Source: Kiritimatiellia bacterium
GTDB lineage: Bacteria > Verrucomicrobiota > Kiritimatiellia > RFP12 > UBA3636
Length of the DNA stretch: 10,120 nt
Assembly: GCA_017413145.1 (NCBI GenBank)
Contig: JAFPUX010000045.1
Location: forward strand, 1-10,120
Direction: 5' to 3'
Every line of letters begins with the position of its first letter. The stretch's first letter is position 1. The position numbers were made by a program, and so were the translations under genes. Below, one piece after another: positions 7,361 through 10,120 of this stretch. A model generated the notes under the pieces. That model had not been told where the DNA came from. It saw only the letters and a list, made by a program, of their open reading frames with translations, and did no database searches.

Positions 7361-7390
7361 CGTCCTGTCGGCGCGGGCCTTCAGCCCGCG
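7361..7390 (-). repeat. REP E palindrome abutting the GLUG gene stop codon
   Basis: CGTCCTGTC (7361-7369) is the complement of the D tail, 13 bases away. Arms CGCGGGC (7372-7378) and GCCCGCG (7384-7390) enclose CTTCA, which is TGAAG on the minus strand. The foot ends at 7390 and the stop codon of the GLUG gene occupies 7393-7391, so no base separates them. The hairpin is a plausible end signal for GLUG transcripts. Confidence 0.88.
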
Positions 7391-10120
7391 TCAGTCGAGG
7401 TGCATCTTGTACTTGAAGAACATGTGGTCGACGGTGGCGGGGATGCCGGTGACGCAACTGCCGTCGTCCTCGACCCTGTATTCGTCCGGGTCGCTCCAGT
7501 CGGCCACGTCCGGGGAGCCCAGGATCGTGAACTTGGTGTTCCACTCGTCCGGATACTTCCGTTCGGCGAACTGCAGGTAGGGCGAGCCGTTCTGGTCGAT
7601 GCAGATCTGGCACACGGGCATGCCGTTCGCGTCGACGCTCGCCGGCGGAACGATGTCGAAGAGATACCGCGCCGCCGCCGGGATGCCGTCCACCATCTCG
7701 TCCGGCCGCGTGCCCGCCGGCAGGCCGGCCTTGTATTTCAGCCAGCGCGCGAACGAATCGACGGTGAACGACGTGACGCACTTGAGATACGGCATGCTTT
7801 CGCCTTCGTCGATCAGCCACGTCTCGGCGAACGCGAACGCCGGGAAGCTCTCCTGTTTCGTCATGTCCGCGCCCGCGACCGGCGTGATTCCGGCGCAGTC
7901 GGCGGCCGCCGATCCGTACCTGCCCGCGGCGAGTTGCGCCGTCGCGCCCGAATCGTAGTAGGAGTTCGTGACGATGTTGTCGGAAAGGGATCCGCCGAAC
8001 GCGCCGACGTAGGTGGTCGAGGTGGCGTCCACCCGTCCCGAGCAGTAGGTCCGTTCGATCTTTCCGCCGGAGGACTCGCCCGCGAAGCCGCCGACCCGGC
8101 CGGACGTTCCGACGGCCGCCACGTCCGCGTTCGCGTAGGAATCGGCGACAAAGCCGCCGCTGTGGTGTCCGACGAATCCTCCGACATAGGCGGAGTTGTT
8201 CGCGGAGCCGGTCTTCTCCACCGAGCCGGCGGCGCTGCAGCGGAACACGGACGGTTGGTCGTAGACGTAGCCGGCGAAGCCGCCGACCTTCGTCGAGGAG
8301 CTCGAAACCGTGCCGACGAAGGCGTTCTCCGCCACCAGCGACCGCGAGCAGATCCGGCCCGCGAAGCCGCCGGCCTGGTCCGAGGTGCTCGTGACCGTGC
8401 CGAACGCCCGCACGCCTTCGACGCGCCCGCCGGCGATGTTGCCGAACAGACCCGCGCAGGACGCCGTTGCCTCCACGACGAAGTTCGAGATGCAGCCGTT
8501 GTTGCCGTAGAACTCGCCCGTGAATCCTGTCGACGAATTGCCGATCGGAGTCCACGCCGCGCCGCCCAGGTCGATGACGTCCGTCGCCAGGCGGTAGCAG
8601 CCGTCGAGGTGGTTCGCGACGTCGAGGAGCTGCTCGGCGGTCGTGATCGGCGTCGCCGACTTCCACCGCGGCTCGACCTCCGGCCAGCCCGCGGAGCGCT
8701 GCGCGATTTCGGCGTCCGTGACCGCGCCGCCCTTCATCGCGTCGCTGCTGCCGCAGAACCACCGCGCGCCGTTGGCGGAGGCGGAGACCGCGCAACCCTC
8801 GACCGTGCCGCGCGAGTAGTACCAGTTGCCGAGGAACGACCCGCAGTTGCTTCCCGTGCCCCAGACGGCGCCGGATGCCCAGCAGGCGGCGTTCGTCGCC
8901 GAGGTGTTGCCGAGGTAGCCGATGAATCCGCCGAAGTCGTTCCCCGTCGACTTCACGTCGCCGCGCGCCGCGCAGCCGGTGATCAAGACGGGCTTGGAGA
9001 CGTAGCCGACGAAGCCGCCGGCGTAGCCCTTGCCGGAGACGAAACCGTCCGCGCGGCAGCCGGAAACCGTCACCATCGCGTCGCCGCTGTCGCAGGCGCC
9101 GATCAGGCCGCCGACGGTGCTTCCCGTCGAAACCACGCTTCCCGACGCCGAGCAGCGGACAAAGGACGATCCGCCTTCGACGCGGCCGACGAGGCCTCCG
9201 ACGTAGGTCGACGCCGAGGTGACGTCCACTGCGGACGAGCAGTCCGAGAACGCCGTTCCCGCGGCGTAGCCGACGAGCCCGCCCGCGTTGCCGTTGTATC
9301 CGTTGACCTTGCCGGACGCCGAGCAGCCCGAGACCGAGGTTCCGGCGTAGGCACGCCCGACGAGCGCTCCGACGTATTGGTTGCCCGCCACATTGCCGTT
9401 CGCGACCGAGACGCCGTCCAGCGTCGCGCCCGACGTGCAGCCGAAAAGGCCGCGGTAGTTGGTGGAGGACGAGGTGGTCGTCCCGTTCGTGCAGGTCAGG
9501 TTCTTCACGGCGTGGCCGAAGCCGAAGAACGAGCCGGAGAATCTCGTGGAGTCGTTCCCGAGCGGCGTCCACTGGCGGCCCAGGAGGTCGATGTCCGCGC
9601 CGAGGCCGTAGATGCCGCCGAGGTTGTTGCGGACGGCGTCCAGCTCGTCGGCGGTGGTGATCAGCTTGCCGAGGAGCGCCGCCGCGACGCGGTGGTTGTC
9701 CATCTTGATCGTGGTCGTCGCGCTCGTGCGGCTCGCGTAGGGCGTCGAACCGGTCCACTTCACGAAGAAGCCGCCGTCGTCGGGGATGGCCGTCACCGTC
9801 GCGTTGTCGCCGGGCGCGTACCAGACGCCCGCGCCGGAAATCCGCCCGGACGAGCTCCCGCCGATCGACGCGTAGACCATCAGGTCGCCGTCCGGCGAGC
9901 TCCAGGCCAGATACGGCTGCGTCACGCCGTCCGCCTGCGTCCAGACGGCGCCGTCGGCGTCGTCGATGGCGAGCCAGGTGTCGAAGTTGCCGGAGTCCTT
10001 CATCCCCGCCGCGTCGTATTCGGCGATGTTCTCCTTCGCCTCCGAGGTTCCGGCGGTTCCGGTGCCGAAGGCGTGGAGGTCGCCGGTGCACAGCGCCGCG
10101 CAGTCCGTGATCGCGCCGTA
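7391..10120 (-). CDS. GLUG-repeat secreted or surface protein (N-terminus outside window)
   Basis: 909 residues are visible. The frame is open to the right edge, with a sensible sequence (TGDLHAFGTG, EAKENIAEYDAAG) before the first internal Met at 10003, so that Met is not the start. Near the N-terminal side, a segment resembles an InlB-B-type bacterial repeat (YAPGDNATVTAIPDDGGFFV-KWTG). Two long lobes follow, each opening alike: ITTADELDAVRNNLGGIYGL...WTPLGN (from about 9660) and ITTAEQLLDVANHLDGCYRL...WTPIGN (from about 8645). Each continues with GLUG repeats (GGLVGR, GGFVGY, GGFIGY, GGFAG) spaced about 28-31 residues, typical of beta-helical surface proteins. The last 130 residues (FARWLKYKAGLPAG to MFFKYKMHLD) resemble C-terminal domains on large exported PVC proteins. 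GLUG proteins are usually adhesins or matrix proteins; the binding partner is unknown. The stop is directly followed by REP E. No anchor or export signal can be judged without the N-terminus. Confidence 0.82.
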   Translation of the reverse strand, partial: YGAITDCAALCTGDLHAFGTGTAGTSEAKENIAEYDAAGMKDSGNFDTWLAIDDADGAVWTQADGVTQPYLAWSSPDGDLMVYASIGGSSSGRISGAGVWYAPGDNATVTAIPDDGGFFVKWTGSTPYASRTSATTTIKMDNHRVAAALLGKLITTADELDAVRNNLGGIYGLGADIDLLGRQWTPLGNDSTRFSGSFFGFGHAVKNLTCTNGTTTSSSTNYRGLFGCTSGATLDGVSVANGNVAGNQYVGALVGRAYAGTSVSGCSASGKVNGYNGNAGGLVGYAAGTAFSDCSSAVDVTSASTYVGGLVGRVEGGSSFVRCSASGSVVSTGSTVGGLIGACDSGDAMVTVSGCRADGFVSGKGYAGGFVGYVSKPVLITGCAARGDVKSTGNDFGGFIGYLGNTSATNAACWASGAVWGTGSNCGSFLGNWYYSRGTVEGCAVSASANGARWFCGSSDAMKGGAVTDAEIAQRSAGWPEVEPRWKSATPITTAEQLLDVANHLDGCYRLATDVIDLGGAAWTPIGNSSTGFTGEFYGNNGCISNFVVEATASCAGLFGNIAGGRVEGVRAFGTVTSTSDQAGGFAGRICSRSLVAENAFVGTVSSSSTKVGGFAGYVYDQPSVFRCSAAGSVEKTGSANNSAYVGGFVGHHSGGFVADSYANADVAAVGTSGRVGGFAGESSGGKIERTYCSGRVDATSTTYVGAFGGSLSDNIVTNSYYDSGATAQLAAGRYGSAAADCAGITPVAGADMTKQESFPAFAFAETWLIDEGESMPYLKCVTSFTVDSFARWLKYKAGLPAGTRPDEMVDGIPAAARYLFDIVPPASVDANGMPVCQICIDQNGSPYLQFAERKYPDEWNTKFTILGSPDVADWSDPDEYRVEDDGSCVTGIPATVDHMFFKYKMHLD
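8780..9335 (-). repeat. Tandem GLUG-encoding repeat block with one Cys per repeat
   Basis: Within the first GLUG lobe, seven consecutive repeats carry a Cys at the same place (SGCSASGKV, SDCSSAVDV, VRCSASGSV, SGCRADGFV, TGCAARGDV, AACWASGAV, EGCAVSASA), near 9321, 9240, 9150, 9055, 8970, 8882 and 8793, about 85-95 bases apart. At DNA level the plus strand repeats motifs such as GAAGCCGCCGAC. The repeats are too diverged for recent expansion. Confidence 0.65.

Larger units (their letters stand above)
6205..7390. mobile_element. REP-RAYT cassette: transposase gene flanked by REP palindromes
   Basis: A unit of about 1.2 kb in which a RAYT-type gene on the minus strand is bounded by related palindromes, three on the left (A, B, C) and two on the right (D, E). 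Each has GC-rich arms around a five-base loop, usually TGAAG or its complement, followed by a conserved (C)GACAGGACG tail. A/B and D/E each form an inverted pair joined tail to tail by ACAGGACG...CGTCCTGT. C and E share a near-identical stretch of about 43 bases. This matches the known layout of RAYT genes within the REP elements they are thought to mobilise. It sits exactly between the ends of the alpha-galactosidase and GLUG genes. Confidence 0.8.

Noticed and set aside
10001..10003. ATG at 10003 as the start of the GLUG protein
   Set aside because: The frame stays open and protein-like to the window edge with no Shine-Dalgarno at this Met, so the gene continues outside.
6777..10091. Long minus-strand frame overlapping the GLUG gene and transposase in another register
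   Set aside because: Arg-rich product without recognisable motifs; the GLUG repeats and HUH motif are in different frames.

Overview
The window is GC-rich, with reading frames that almost always end codons in G or C. Its gene content suggests a carbohydrate-degrading bacterium of the PVC superphylum (Kiritimatiellota, Verrucomicrobiota or Lentisphaerota). The clues are a GH27 alpha-galactosidase with an NPCBM-like and an Ig-like module, a secreted multi-module sugar-binding protein, a giant GLUG-repeat surface protein, and a REP-associated tyrosine transposase (RAYT) with its palindromes. The taxonomic guess is inference from gene style, not from a marker gene.

Layout. (1) 1-1213, plus strand: the end of a Nudix-type protein with an NrtR-like winged-helix tail, overlapping by ATGA a cytoplasmic calcineurin-like metallophosphoesterase. 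(2) 1214-1313: a short intergenic stretch with a possible extended -10 promoter. (3) 1314-about 6217, plus strand: a two-gene carbohydrate operon, again joined by an ATGA overlap. It holds a secreted CBM4/9-like + CBM9-like + TIM-barrel protein of unassigned family, then an NPCBM/He_PIG/GH27 alpha-galactosidase without a signal peptide. (4) 6205-7390: a REP-RAYT cassette. Three REP palindromes lie on the left (A, B, C) and two on the right (D, E). Between them, on the minus strand, is a RAYT whose HUH/Tyr nuclease domain is fused to a C-terminal DprA/SLOG-like Rossmann domain. (5) 7391-10120, minus strand: a very large GLUG-repeat protein that runs off the right edge, with an InlB-B-like repeat, two GLUG lobes and a C-terminal anchoring-type domain.

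The most interesting region is the cassette. The alpha-galactosidase and the convergent RAYT both lack a stop codon at their natural 3' ends. Each runs directly into a REP palindrome whose conserved five-base loop, TGAAG elsewhere in this window, would place TGA exactly in that gene's reading frame. Here the loop codons are TGT (alpha-galactosidase) and TGG, then GGA (RAYT), so both frames stay open and run through each other antisense for about a kilobase or more. REP E directly abuts the stop codon of the GLUG gene. This suggests REPs that sit at gene ends and may supply stop codons, in a copy where those stops have decayed. The RAYT-DprA-like fusion is the best candidate for an undescribed mobile-element architecture.
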